From contig JAGKQI010000078.1 of the NCBI GenBank assembly GCA_018806915.1, positions 1,426,001 through 1,490,000 on the forward strand: a DNA stretch of 64,000 nucleotides, in the 5' to 3' direction. Source of the DNA: Phytophthora colocasiae (taxonomy: Eukaryota > Oomycota > Peronosporomycetes > Peronosporales > Peronosporaceae). This document shows positions 50,317 to 60,999 of this stretch, piece by piece. How positions within the stretch are numbered: position 1 is the stretch's first letter; the number at the start of each line of letters is the position of its first letter. Below the pieces are notes generated by a model. That model was not told where the DNA came from and searched no databases. It saw only the letters and a program-made list of their open reading frames with translations. A program made the translations under genes and the position numbers.

Positions 50317-50510
50317 AATCTGGAGCTGCCACCCAACGACAATATCCATATAGGCATGACGGACCTTGGGCACTTCCAGGCTGGCTGTCATTTCGACTTC
50401 AACAATGACCTACATTCCTCGTTGAAGTAAAATCATTCTTGGTATTTTTACAAAAAGTGTGTCACACACCATTTGATTTTTCTAATCATTTTTTTTTGAC
50501 TGGAGCGAAC

Positions 50511-51676
50511 ATGGCGGACACGCAGCCTCAGGTGGTGGTGGACTTCCTCAGCTACCTGGAAGACCCGGATGTGGCCGTGGCTGTAGCTGTCATCAAGGCT
50601 CTAACTGGCGTGATCACTCGCAGTGGGGCTAGCACTATGATGCAGATGGAGGGCGAATTGCAGGAGGCGGCACAGCGATTGCGAGCCTTCCAGGCCTCGG
50701 ACGACAAGGCAGCGGCCACTCGCTTCCACAATTCCATCGCTACGACGGCCGGCTGCCAGCTTTTTCTGCGCTATGTGACGCGCTGCTTCCTCGAGTTCGA
50801 CGACTTCGATCTGTGCCGTTCGCAGCTGATTGACCGTGGCAAACTCTTCGCCGAGACGTCACTATCCAGCCGCAAGCGCATTAGTGACGTCGGTCACAAT
50901 TTTATTCGTGATGGAATGGTACAATGATATTTGTTTTATAAGGAGTATGGTATTATTTTTTTATAACATGTTGCTCTTGGTATGCAGAAAGTGTTGACCC
51001 ACGGCAAATCTCGTGTCGTGATTGCTTTGCTATGTGAAGCTGCGAAGACCAAGAACTTCTCAGTGTTCGTGACGGAAGGCAGGAGCAATGCCTCTGGGTA
51101 TGTATCATTTATCTTTTATCTTTCTGTTTTTTTTTTTTACTAAATGAAATTTTGTTTCAGAGTGGGCACAGCTGAGGAACTGGCAAAGGCTGGGATCCCC
51201 ACTACGGTGATCCTGGACTCGGCAGTGGCGTACTACATGGAACAAGTGGACATTGTGATCGTTGGCGCTGAAGGTGTGGTGGAGAACGGTGGTATCGTCA
51301 ACTCGGTAGGAAAACTTGTTTGTATTTTATTTTTTCAAGAAAATACTGAAGTTTTTTTTTTTTTTTTCAGATCGGCACGTATTCTACAGCAGTGATCGCC
51401 CAGGCGCTGAACAAACAATTTTACGTGGCAGCGGAGAGCTACAAGTTTGCTCGACTGTACCCGTTGACCCAGCGTGACGTTCCGCAGAAGCAAATGGCTG
51501 CTATCTCCGGTGATATTGCAGGTGGAGAACCAACCGACGAGACGATGAAAAACGTGACCTTTGCAAGCCCATTCTTCGACTACACCCCGCCTGGATACAT
51601 CGCGCTGATGTTCACAGATCTGGGTGTGCTCACGCCGTCTGCAGTTTCGGACGAACTGATCAAGCTATACCAGTAA
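50511..51676 (+). CDS. EIF2B1: Translation initiation factor eIF2B subunit alpha
   Basis: Exons 50511-50918, 50988-51097, 51161-51305 and 51371-51676 encode 322 residues (human about 305); introns of 69, 63 and 65 bp. It is a regulatory subunit of the guanine-nucleotide exchange factor for eIF2 and senses phosphorylated eIF2. N-terminal helical region, then the Rossmann-like half: [41 protein letters not shown] block (read here as [20 protein letters not shown]), [22 protein letters not shown] and [16 protein letters not shown]. All are hallmarks of the eIF2B alpha/beta/delta family, with the alpha type favoured by length. Pyrimidine-rich acceptor tracts are clear. ATG in GAACATGG context. 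Confidence 0.92.
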
Positions 51677-51739
51677 CTATTCAGGTGAAGTTCAATGATC
51701 TTGATGGTATACTTCTTCGAGTTTGTCAAGCTTCGGTTG

Positions 51740-54420
51740 CTACTTCTTCCCAGTCTTTTTCGTGGCAACTCGTCTTTTTGTAGTTTTCTTCTTCTTGCGC
51801 TTACTGGAATTGTTCGGTATTTTTTCTTCAGGGACAAATTGACGGACGACGCTTTTAATCGCTTCGTATCCTTTGTCTTGCTTAGCCTCGGGCACTTGCA
51901 GCCATGCAGCCCACACTTCCAGCATCCTGGCCGAAGCTCGATCTTTGAACCTGTGGTATCAAGAAACCATGTTAGATCCGCACTAATGGGCTATAATTTG
52001 TTATACCGATGATACCTCGTCCGATCCTCGACACCGGCGCCCACAACCTCATTGAGAAAAGGATCTATCGAAGCAGTAAACTCTCGACTGGACTTGACAA
52101 TTTGTGCGTACGCGAGCCCCAAGTTTTTTAAGTTGGAAGCTGCACTCCAGAATTCTGGAGGTTCGAATTGGTACGACAACTCCATAGGTTTCGTAGCCTC
52201 ACTCAGTAAAGAAAGGTTTTCAGGGTCCTCTGCGATGGTCCGCTCCAGCAGATATGTAGCCCAGTTGAGCTCTTTCATCCCGTGATCTCGAGCCTAAAGT
52301 GAAAAAAAATTAGTCAGTGATAGTTCACTCACAGCAATTGCCTTAACTTACAATCGTCCATTCCCACGTTTCATCGTTGTAGATTTTCTCAGGTGGAAGT
52401 TCCGTTAGACGTTCACGAATCATCCTCTTTACTTTCTGCTGTGACGAATACCATATTTTCAGTGGCGGAGAAGGGATTGACAAGCTGTGGAACTCGTCAA
52501 GCAGTCCGTAAGGCACCAATGTGTACTTCTCGTTGAAATCCCGATCATTGTAGCTCAATTTACCACCCAAGAAAAATCGTGTCCGCTGTTGCTGACCGAT
52601 ATTCGCATCTAAAAGTTGAGCCATACTAAACCCATCGCCCTGAAATTCCACAATAAAAATTAGTCACCGGAAGTCATCGGAAACATTGTTTTTGACGCAA
52701 TTACCACCGAGCCAAAGGGAACGAGTCTGGATCCAGGAAATTGGAGGCTCGGATAATGGCCATGCTTCGTTGCAAACCACTTGTACGTCATCATGGATAA
52801 GTTAAGAATTGTTACATCCGGGCGTCTGAGCTCACAGCGCTGCAGATAACGCAGCGAAGTCCACTGCAAGTCAAAATTCACGAATAGCACTGCGTTTTGG
52901 GGCAGTGGATCCAATAATGATTGGGCGTAGTTTCTGATGTAAAAAGCTTGACTTTGATCACACAGTTCATGCCATTGCCAGATTTGAGCGCCTATTAGTA
53001 CCAAACAGACAACTGTAACGATACTGGTGTTCACCACGTACAAAATCTTCGAGCTTTTGCCAATTTGCATGACTAAATGGACAATAAACCCCAGCCCAAC
53101 GCCAAACCACATGAACACCAACACATTCGGCTGCTGCCAAAAGCGCATTTGAACGCCGTAAATGAGCCCTTCACTGATCGGAAGGTTGGCGAGAGAATGG
53201 AAAACGACCATGTAGAATGTGTACATGACTATCACGAATCCACCGAGTTGACGATTCATTCCCGTACTATGCCTCAGTGTTTGCAGTAAACCCAGACCGA
53301 CAACAGGGAGAACAAGCTTGAAAGGGATTTCTCGCTCCGACAGGTCAATTCCATAGAGATACAGTCGCGTCCAGAGATCTTCATTGCCCTCGTTACTGGC
53401 AAACAAGCGAAATGTACCATAGTCTGCCCGCCGAATGTGGTGAATTAACCCATTGAAAGTCGTAACATCCCCCCAAGAACCAGGCTGCGGGTTCCACACC
53501 GCAGTGATCGGCATGTAGACGTATGGTATCAATCCAAGAAGAAAAGCCCCCGTGAACTGCATGAACTCGCTCGACCAGAACCTTCTTCGACCCCACAAAA
53601 CCCACGAGATAACCGGCAATTCAAACAACACAATCGTGTGTTGGTTGCACATTGCCAGACCACAAGTAAACGCTCCTAGTAGTGCCGACTTAAAGTCTTG
53701 CTGACGCGCATACCGCAGTAGTAGAAATATCAACACTGCAGTAAATGCATTGTTGAGAGCGAAAACTTCAGCTCCCACTGCATACGTCCAAATAAGCGGT
53801 GAAAATCCAAACAGCGCCTACATGGTCGAAAAACCAAGCATACAATGTTACAAGTTCGATAAAACCTAACGAATCCCCATAACAAAAACTTACAGATGCA
53901 GTGAATGCTGCGATGCGTCGTCCATTCCACCCCGTTGGTGCCATCCAGTGCAACAGACACAAGTAAATGAACGCCACCGCCACTGTATCACAAACTAAAC
54001 GAACAGCATAACGTGTTAACAATTACACAAGCAACTAAAGATGTACTTCGAAGTATGATAATTTCAACAACAAAAATGCTTACCAGCCGAGAAAAAGTTA
54101 GCTCTCCAGGCTGGAGTATCCCCAAACGGCAAGTACTGGGTAAATATGTGGACAATCATATTGAAAAGAGGATAACCCGGTGGATGGGAGACTCCCAAAT
54201 GACAGGATTCCGCTACAAGTTCTCCACTGTCCCCTCCGGCGATGGAAGGATACAGTGTCAAAGTGTAGCCAACCAAGGTCCCGGAGGCTAGAACAGCCAA
54301 TGCAATTGCATCGCCAATGGAGAGACTGTACGGCTCTAGCGCAACGGGTTTGCGGGTTGAACTACTCGCTGCATCAGCAGGAACAGCGTGGATGGCGCTG
54401 GACGTCCTGCGACGTCTCAT
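51740..54420 (-). CDS. TMEM260-like protein O-mannosyltransferase (DUF2723)
   Basis: Six exons on the minus strand: 54420-54084, 53994-53894, 53817-52705, 52639-52352, 52293-52016 and 51950-51740. They encode 775 residues (human TMEM260 about 707); phases agree at every junction. A multi-pass ER membrane glycosyltransferase of the GT-C type. The DUF2723 signature GGDSGELVAESCHLGVSHPPGYPLF is near residues 60-85, followed by many hydrophobic segments and a luminal C-terminal part. TMEM260 O-mannosylates IPT domains of some receptors in animals; the substrate here is unknown. The C-terminus is very Lys-rich (KKKKTTKRR), possibly an ER-retention-like tail. The frame extends upstream of 54420 without family similarity. 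Confidence 0.88.
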
Positions 54421-55039
54421 GCTGGTCAAAATGAAAGATACGCGTCGGTTGAAGATCGTTTTCCGACTAAGTACGAAAAAGTTTGTATAACAAAGGTTTT
54501 TGATGCGTTTAGCTTGTGGACAATGCAGTTTCCGCGAGGGTTTCACAATTGATCAACTGCTTGGCGCCTGCTGTGCTAAAGCTTTTGTTGGAGCGGAATT
54601 ATTGTCAATCCCAGCTAAAAATGAAGATCATGGGTGATTGGTCAAATCGCCACTCAATCAACAGCACAGCTGAAAGCAGCGCCTAGCAGTTCCGCACGCA
54701 GACAGCAACTGCACGCCCGCCGGCGGTGCACCAGTCCTGTTATTAATATAGGTTTGGTGATTGCCCGGCGATTTGGCTCCGGCGATTCAACCAATCGCCC
54801 AATGCAGTTTCGAGTAGAACCTACAATAAACATCTCCAGCACTTGCAGCGACGCATCAGTAATGCTGCATAAATCTGTACAGATTTATACATATTCAGAA
54901 GTAGGTTACCAGAACGGCTCGCTTAATCTAAAACGATACCGGTAGGTAACCTAGCGCCAACATCCACCACCACACAACGCAGCGGTTGCGGCAGGCTGCC
55001 AACAGAACGTTTCCAACAAGGCGTCGACAATTGCGAGGG
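54421..55039. other. Intergenic region TMEM260-like gene / LTR element
   Basis: 619 bp without a supported gene. It contains a 20-bp perfect palindrome at 54869-54888 and a short inverted pair TAGGTTACC / GGTAACCTA (54902-54910, 54944-54952). Confidence 0.55.
54869..54888. repeat. 20-bp perfect palindrome
   Basis: ATAAATCTGTACAGATTTAT equals its own reverse complement. Possible protein-binding site or chance. Confidence 0.6.
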
Positions 55040-55319
55040 TGTTGAAGTTACCATCTCTGCAGTGATGACACTTATCTAAGGGTATTAAATTGTGCAGTTC
55101 CATATAGAGAAATCCTATTTAACTGGACTGGTTGGTGGAGAATAACTCCCCTCCAGAACACCAGACTCTCTAATTCATCACTTCTTCTTTTACCATCTTC
55201 AGCACACAAGCCCATTCTTCATCTACACTCAAGACTTCCTCTCCAATATTCTATGCATTATTTTATTCGTCTCCATCCTTCGTCTACCTAACAACTCTGC
55301 GCAAATCATTACTTCAACA
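55040..55319. repeat. Left LTR (280 bp)
   Basis: Identical to 57001-57280; termini TGTTGAAG and CTTCAACA. Confidence 0.95.
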
Positions 55320-55496
55320 GGTTATGGACTCCAACGCTTCACCTGCGTGGATGAAGAACCGGAGACGCTTGATTCAAGCTCCTCTCAAAAATCAACGAGG
55401 CAAGAGAATCGCCCCAGAGAGGCCACGTGTCTAGCAAGCCTGACGGCTGCCACGTGTATTCCTGCAAACCCTACACTACCAAATGCGCCAGCCACT

Positions 55497-55585
55497 GAGC
55501 TGTAGCGCTGCATGAGCTGTACTATCACCATGCTGAGAGGCTACGAAGCCTCCGCGCCAGTGTTCGAGCTGTACCGCTGCATGAG
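55497..55585. repeat. Short degenerate tandem repeat inside the LTR element
   Basis: GAGCTGTAGCGCTGCATGAG at 55497 recurs with one change at 55566 (spacing 69 bp), and a weaker third copy follows near 55650. Possibly non-coding structure of the element's RNA. Confidence 0.6.
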
Positions 55586-57000
55586 TTACAATTTCCGTGC
55601 TATTCCGGCTACTGCCGAGGTGTGAGGGCACGATGCCCTATGCGCCAGCTCTGACGCTGCTGCGCTGCATTAGCAGAACATCTGCCATGCTCTGACTTTT
55701 ATCCAGCAGGCCAAGAGCTCTGGAAGACTAACTGCACTACTGCACGAGCACTACGCAGCCGTGTTATGCCGGCCGTAACGCCGATGTTATAGGAGAAATT
55801 CCCTTGTGCTCTACGTACATGTACGTGCCTTTACCTTTTGAACCACGCAGCAACGCTGCAGCACTAATAATGGCAGTCTGGCAATATAGTACTACGTAGT
55901 AGTACTACCAATAAAACAGTATTAATATTTTGCAATGTCGAGCAGTACTGTAGCATTCTATGTACTACAGTAGTAGTACTACTACTATATGTACACTACC
56001 AAGTGTAACACTTTCTAATCTGCCTAAGATTCGTACAACCAAAATATACTGGCTCGATGCCAAGCTATAGCGAACTACCCTGGTAGAACTACGGCTTGTA
56101 ATTTGTTAAAGCAACATCAAATTCGGGCTATACAGACTTGCGTCTATTATCAAAAGTATGTGCTAAAATGCACGAAACTGGGAGGCACTAGCGCCAAAAC
56201 CGAGCATTCATACGCCAAACTACATTCAGTCACTGGCATGAATTTCAAACATTTCCAGCTATACAAAACGTAACAACAAAAAGAAGGAAATTCTCAATAA
56301 TTTCTGAAATGCACGACACGCTTCTGTCTACAGAAAGCAAACTATAGTTTTACTGCATCAATTCCACCTATAATTGATTCGATACAAGTCTAGCACTTGA
56401 GAAGAAGAACAATAATAAAAACTCTAAACAGAGTTTGTTATTTGTGCTGTAAAAGCTGTAGCCTTTCTTAAAAATATTTGAACCTAAAAACTCTCATAGT
56501 TAAAACAGTTTATAAATGAACCAGTTTCAGGAAACTGGGAGGCAGATGTAAGTCAGCCAAGAAACACAACTCAAAAACCGAAAGACATGTGAAGGCAACA
56601 TCCACAAAGAGCACAAAAGTGGCAGTTTAAAAATGATCAATGTTAACAAAATATCAATATATCCTCAAAGATTTTCCGAGGCACAGCGAACAGGTTTTGA
56701 TCCTTACAAGTAAAGGTTTTTTCCTGAATAGCTTTCTCAACACGCGTACAAAGCGTTAATAACTGACAGTGAACAGGTTTTCTCCTCTAAAGGTTTTCCT
56801 GAATAGCCAAAATATCAATGAAAACAAGAAATTTGCACAACCACGCCAAAACCGGCAAGAAAATGACAAATCTGACAACGAAGTCAAAGAAAAAGGTCAT
56901 ATTCATGTTCGCACTTTGGGACTGTTAAAACAGCCACCTGTGGAGCATTAAATTCTACTCGCCAGATAGAGCGTCATACACATTCCTCGATGTGGGAGGC

Positions 57001-57280
57001 TGTTGAAGTTACCATCTCTGCAGTGATGACACTTATCTAAGGGTATTAAATTGTGCAGTTCCATATAGAGAAATCCTATTTAACTGGACTGGTTGGTGGA
57101 GAATAACTCCCCTCCAGAACACCAGACTCTCTAATTCATCACTTCTTCTTTTACCATCTTCAGCACACAAGCCCATTCTTCATCTACACTCAAGACTTCC
57201 TCTCCAATATTCTATGCATTATTTTATTCGTCTCCATCCTTCGTCTACCTAACAACTCTGCGCAAATCATTACTTCAACA
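57001..57280. repeat. Right LTR (280 bp)
   Basis: Identical to 55040-55319; followed by the GAGGG target-site duplication. Confidence 0.95.
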
Positions 57281-58969
57281 GAGGGAAAGCGGTCGCCAAA
57301 AAGGCAACTATCGTTGGCACTCGATTTGAGACTCATAGATACAGTATGTACTGTACACCACATGACTGCACACTGTAGCTAAAAGCGTACAGTAGCTGCA
57401 TTCGCACACAGTACGTGCACGCAGCATGCAAGCGCAGCAAGGCTGAACGCAACTTGCGTTACCGAGGGCGTTTCACTCGATCTCTGATTGAAGAGACTTG
57501 GCAGGATATCATTGCTGGCAGCAGTCCATGACTCCAGTCACTGGGCCAGTTGCCCGGTAGAGAATCCAGTGCTGCACACCAACGTTGCAGGCTGCAATGC
57601 AGCAGCTTGAGCTACAGTATGTACAGCAGTGGGAAGTTCCCATGCCAACGAAAGTGGTGCTTGGATGCAACGTGTGGTCGTGAAAGCACGTTGAACTGCG
57701 AGGCGGAAGAAAACAGCTGCTGCGCTTTCGGCGACTGCCGCGTCGACATCGTCACGGCTCGCCAACGAAGCAGCACAAAAGTGCAAGCTCAGGACGCCGC
57801 CATCGCCACCCTCGGAAATCAACGCCCGTTATCAGGGCGTCTCGGCGCTAGCACACTGCCTCGTGCAGCAATGCAGCAATGCAGCAGCCGGAGCGGGCGG
57901 CTTTCCATCATCGAAAGCGTTGGCAGTTCATTTGCACTTGAAGCCCTTGACGCCATGTTGTTGGAACCGTCTACGATTCGGGGAGCTAAAACCGCCACTA
58001 AGTTTGACCAGATTTTGCTAAATCATCGCTGGTAAACACTTTTTGCGTGGTAAATTGCGGCACTTGAAGTCAACGAGACCTGCGTGGCCACATTTGTAAC
58101 AGCCTCTGCAATGTTGCGCCTGCAGTGAAAAACCCTTCGCAACTACACACCCGATGCGTGTTTGCCGCCACGAAGCAATCTAGCGAGAAATCGTCTCGGC
58201 CGTCGGCACGCGATGACCGAAAGGTGCTGGCGATCATGTGTGGCGGCATTCCGGCACCAACTTCTTCGGAAGAAGCCAGCGCCACGATTGAACTTCAAAG
58301 TCGCAGAGACTCGGGCGGAGGAGTGACTGCGCTCTATCGGCCGATCCGCTTCTTCTTTTGGTCGAGTAATACAACCTGTTTGGGTAAGGAGACGCCGTGA
58401 CACCGTCGTCGAGGACACCCATGCTTCCAGCGGTTGAATTCTGCGTCTGTTTGGCTAGTAGGGACGCCCTAAGCGCCGGCACGACCCTTATCTCTGACGC
58501 TGAGTTTGCAACCGAACTATTTGAACAACGGTAACTGAATTCGGAACACGTCCGCGCAGACTCTAGAAAAGCTCTTGGCAGCAAACTTCAACGCGTCCAT
58601 GCAGGATCCCGCAAAAAGAGACGCGCGAAAAGACCACCAACACAAAGTTCCGCCGTGCTACACGTATGAAAAACTCCAGTGCAAGCCTACAGCGCGAGCT
58701 CCTTTCCTTTCGTCCAGTGAGGCCCAACAGCAGACAACACGCAAATCCGGCGTCCTCCACTGCAGCGTCGACCGTTTTGGTCCGGCGGTTCCCTTTTTTC
58801 CGCTTGGAGGCGCAACTTGTGCGAGAGACCGTACGTGATCTGGACAGTGGTCAACGCCGCGTCTCTGGCACACTCTCAAGCGCGACAGTCGGCGACGGTC
58901 GCCCCACTTCAAAATCTGCACTGGGAGACGCCGTGCGCCACCAACTCCCAAGCGACATACGCGCAACTC
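57281..58969. other. Intergenic region before the zinc-finger gene
   Basis: About 1.7 kb, GC-rich from 57400 on. Overlapping open frames of 80-160 codons occur on both strands, as expected from composition, and none shows a known motif. Probably promoter and unrelated spacer. Confidence 0.5.
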
Positions 58970-58986
58970 GCCATTCCTACTTTTGC
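58970..58986 (+). promoter_or_regulatory. Oomycete Inr-FPR start site of the zinc-finger gene
   Basis: GCCATTCCTACTTTTGC resembles Inr-FPR and lies 39-55 nt before the ATG at 59026. This argues against the longer in-frame start at 58666. Confidence 0.6.
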
Positions 58987-59025
58987 ACTCTTGTCCGCAT
59001 CACAACCGCAAAGAATAATAATAAT

Positions 59026-59814
59026 ATGGAGACCATCCTCGCACCAATGGACCTGCAAATGAACATGTGGAAGCAGCCGCCGTCGCCATTGAACCCAGCG
59101 ACCACCTCGCCCAACGCCAAGAGCAACCTCACACGTCTGCCCAGTCTGTTCGCTATGACTGGTGCTGCCACGACAACGGCCACAGAGTGGTCGCCGCGCC
59201 TCGTAGGCATGAGCGACGTGCTCAGTTCGCAGGTGTCTCCTCTCAAGGAGAAGGGCTTGGCCCGCCTGCCTTCCATCGGAGTGATGATCAACCGTGACGC
59301 CAGTCCACGCGACTCTGAAAGCCTCAGTCCGGTGCAGAAGCACTGCATGGACTTGTACAAGCAGCTCCAGGACACCAAGACGGCTTCGCCTCGTCAACCT
59401 GAGCTGGAACTCAACAGTCTTCTAGCTGATGCTGCAGTTAGTCAGCTCAACGAACTCAAGACCCCGATCAGCCGATCGACTAGTGCTGACAAGGCCAAAC
59501 GCACTGGAAACGCCAAGCTTTGCGGCATGGCTAGCTGCAATAAGCGTGCCAAGGCTGGAGGCTTTTGTATTGCCCACGGCGGTGGCCTCCGTTGCTCAGA
59601 AGAAGGTTGTACAAAGCACGCAGTGAGCCTTGGGCTGTGCATCAGTCACGGCGGAGGCAAGCGGTGCAATGTCGAGGGATGCCTGAACGCGTCCCGTAAG
59701 AACGGCGTGTGCTGGAGCCATGGTGGCAAGCGCCTTTGCAAGCTCGAGGGCTGCAACAAGGGCCCCAAGTCCGGCGGCTACTGCTGGAGCCACGGCGGCA
59801 AGATGAAGAAGTAG
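59026..59814 (+). CDS. WRKY19-like zinc-finger protein
   Basis: 262 residues. The N-terminal 160 residues are Ser/Pro/Thr-rich with SPxx sites and no fold visible. The C-terminal 100 residues hold four Cys3His repeats of about 24 residues (about 165-262), for example LRCSEEGCTKHAVSLGLCISHGGG, the type first noted in Arabidopsis WRKY19-like proteins and common in oomycetes. They probably bind Zn2+ and nucleic acid or protein. No WRKY domain is present. Likely nuclear; target unknown. The frame is open upstream to 58666, but the Inr position favours the ATG after the AATAATAAT run. Confidence 0.85.
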   Translation: METILAPMDLQMNMWKQPPSPLNPATTSPNAKSNLTRLPSLFAMTGAATTTATEWSPRLVGMSDVLSSQVSPLKEKGLARLPSIGVMINRDASPRDSESLSPVQKHCMDLYKQLQDTKTASPRQPELELNSLLADAAVSQLNELKTPISRSTSADKAKRTGNAKLCGMASCNKRAKAGGFCIAHGGGLRCSEEGCTKHAVSLGLCISHGGGKRCNVEGCLNASRKNGVCWSHGGKRLCKLEGCNKGPKSGGYCWSHGGKMKK

Positions 59815-60971
59815 GGCGTCAACCCTCGACTGCAAAAAAGCATATTTATCCGTCAGTTTTGGATGGAGACGCTCGAGAGCGTAGTGCTCATGTACATGGT
59901 AGTATTTTGACGTATTTATTTGCTAAGCAACAATAAGAAAGCAAACTTTATTCTCCTCATTTTGCCAGCTAAGTTTTTCAACAAGGAAACGTGTGCCATT
60001 TTGCAGGATTACCAAACATTTTACGTTGCGATGGAGTCTACACAGCGTTGCCGTTGCCATGCACTTTGCACTTCCTGGCTGGTGTTCTCGGTGCTTCCGA
60101 TCAATCAGCGCAACGGCGACGACGAGACACGCCGGTTGTTTGCATTTTCGCCGCTGGTTTAACGGTAGTGCAAGTTGCAGTCTCCAAGAGCCGTTTGCGA
60201 ATCGCTGGGCGACAGCAGCTTAAGCAGTCAGCTTCAGCGTACAAAACACACAGCAGGCGTCACGCCTTGACACAAGCAGAGCTCTTGGAACCACACACGA
60301 ACTCGTTTGGCTTGAGTATTGCCCGGTATTCCTGCAAAGCGCATGCTCCATTGGAAATACAATTTCGCTTGCGTTTCCAAGCACCAAATGCCGTTCTGAC
60401 TACTTGAAGTACTGCAGCCCAAGCACCATTTTACAGTATCGTCTATGCGGACTTCAATCCCGACCGGTGACGTCGACGCATTGCGCGCCAAGCAGAAAAA
60501 AGGAGCCATAGCGCCGCTGGTTCAACGGCTGAATGCCACCATCCAACCACGCTGCACACATCAAGAGCAGCAAAGACATTCCTACTCGTGCCTCTGCAGG
60601 ACGATCGACTGGCCATTGGCGATGGGCCATCGCCGCTAGTCGACGAATGCCTCATCACATACTGGCTCGGCTATGAAGGCCAAAAACAGGCCAAGAAAGG
60701 CAAGTTCAACAGCAGTGTGGACCACCGAACCTGAAGGCAAATCTCCACCCGTGCATCTTCGCCAAAGCCTCTTCCTATCGAGCTGTTTGGTCGGGCATGC
60801 ATTCTGCCACCAACTCACTCAGCTCTAGCCAAGAGTCTTGGTCCAAGACTTCTCTTGGCAGGAGCGTATTGACAATAAACCCTTACCGGTATATGCATTA
60901 GGCTTAAATACGGTATGGTGAATGGGTTAATTTAGCCTTTTCTGGCGTCGATTCCTTGAATAGCTCGAAGA
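59815..60971. other. Intergenic region, zinc-finger gene / IQ gene
   Basis: About 1.2 kb with several short open frames and no recognised motif. 3' flank of one gene and promoter of the next. Confidence 0.5.
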
Positions 60972-60986
60972 ACACTTTGAATTTGG
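60972..60986 (+). promoter_or_regulatory. Oomycete Inr-FPR start site of the IQ gene
   Basis: ACACTTTGAATTTGG matches Inr-FPR, 14-28 nt before the ATG at 61000. Confidence 0.55.
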
Positions 60987-60999
60987 CTCATGTAAAGTG

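Larger units (their letters stand above)
55040..57280. mobile_element. Non-autonomous LTR retrotransposon (TRIM/LARD-like), recent insertion
   Basis: 2241 bp bounded by two LTRs of 280 bp that I found identical base by base. Each LTR begins TGTTGAAG and ends CTTCAACA (TG...CA with 8-bp inverted termini). A 5-bp target-site duplication GAGGG flanks the element (55035-55039 and 57281-57285). The 1681-bp interior has no long open frame: a 36-codon frame from 55325 and a 60-codon frame at 56769 are the largest seen, and no reverse transcriptase, protease or integrase motif is present. A purine-rich GTGGGAGG precedes the right LTR as a possible polypurine tract. Orientation is not certain, though plus is suggested by that tract. 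Confidence 0.93.

Noticed and set aside
57550..58035. 161-codon open frame before the zinc-finger gene
   Set aside because: No motif, overlaps open antisense frames in a GC-rich stretch, no start-site element seen.
58666..59025. 120-codon N-terminal extension of the zinc-finger protein
   Set aside because: An Inr-FPR element lies at 58970-58986, so transcription probably begins after this stretch; the extension has no domain.
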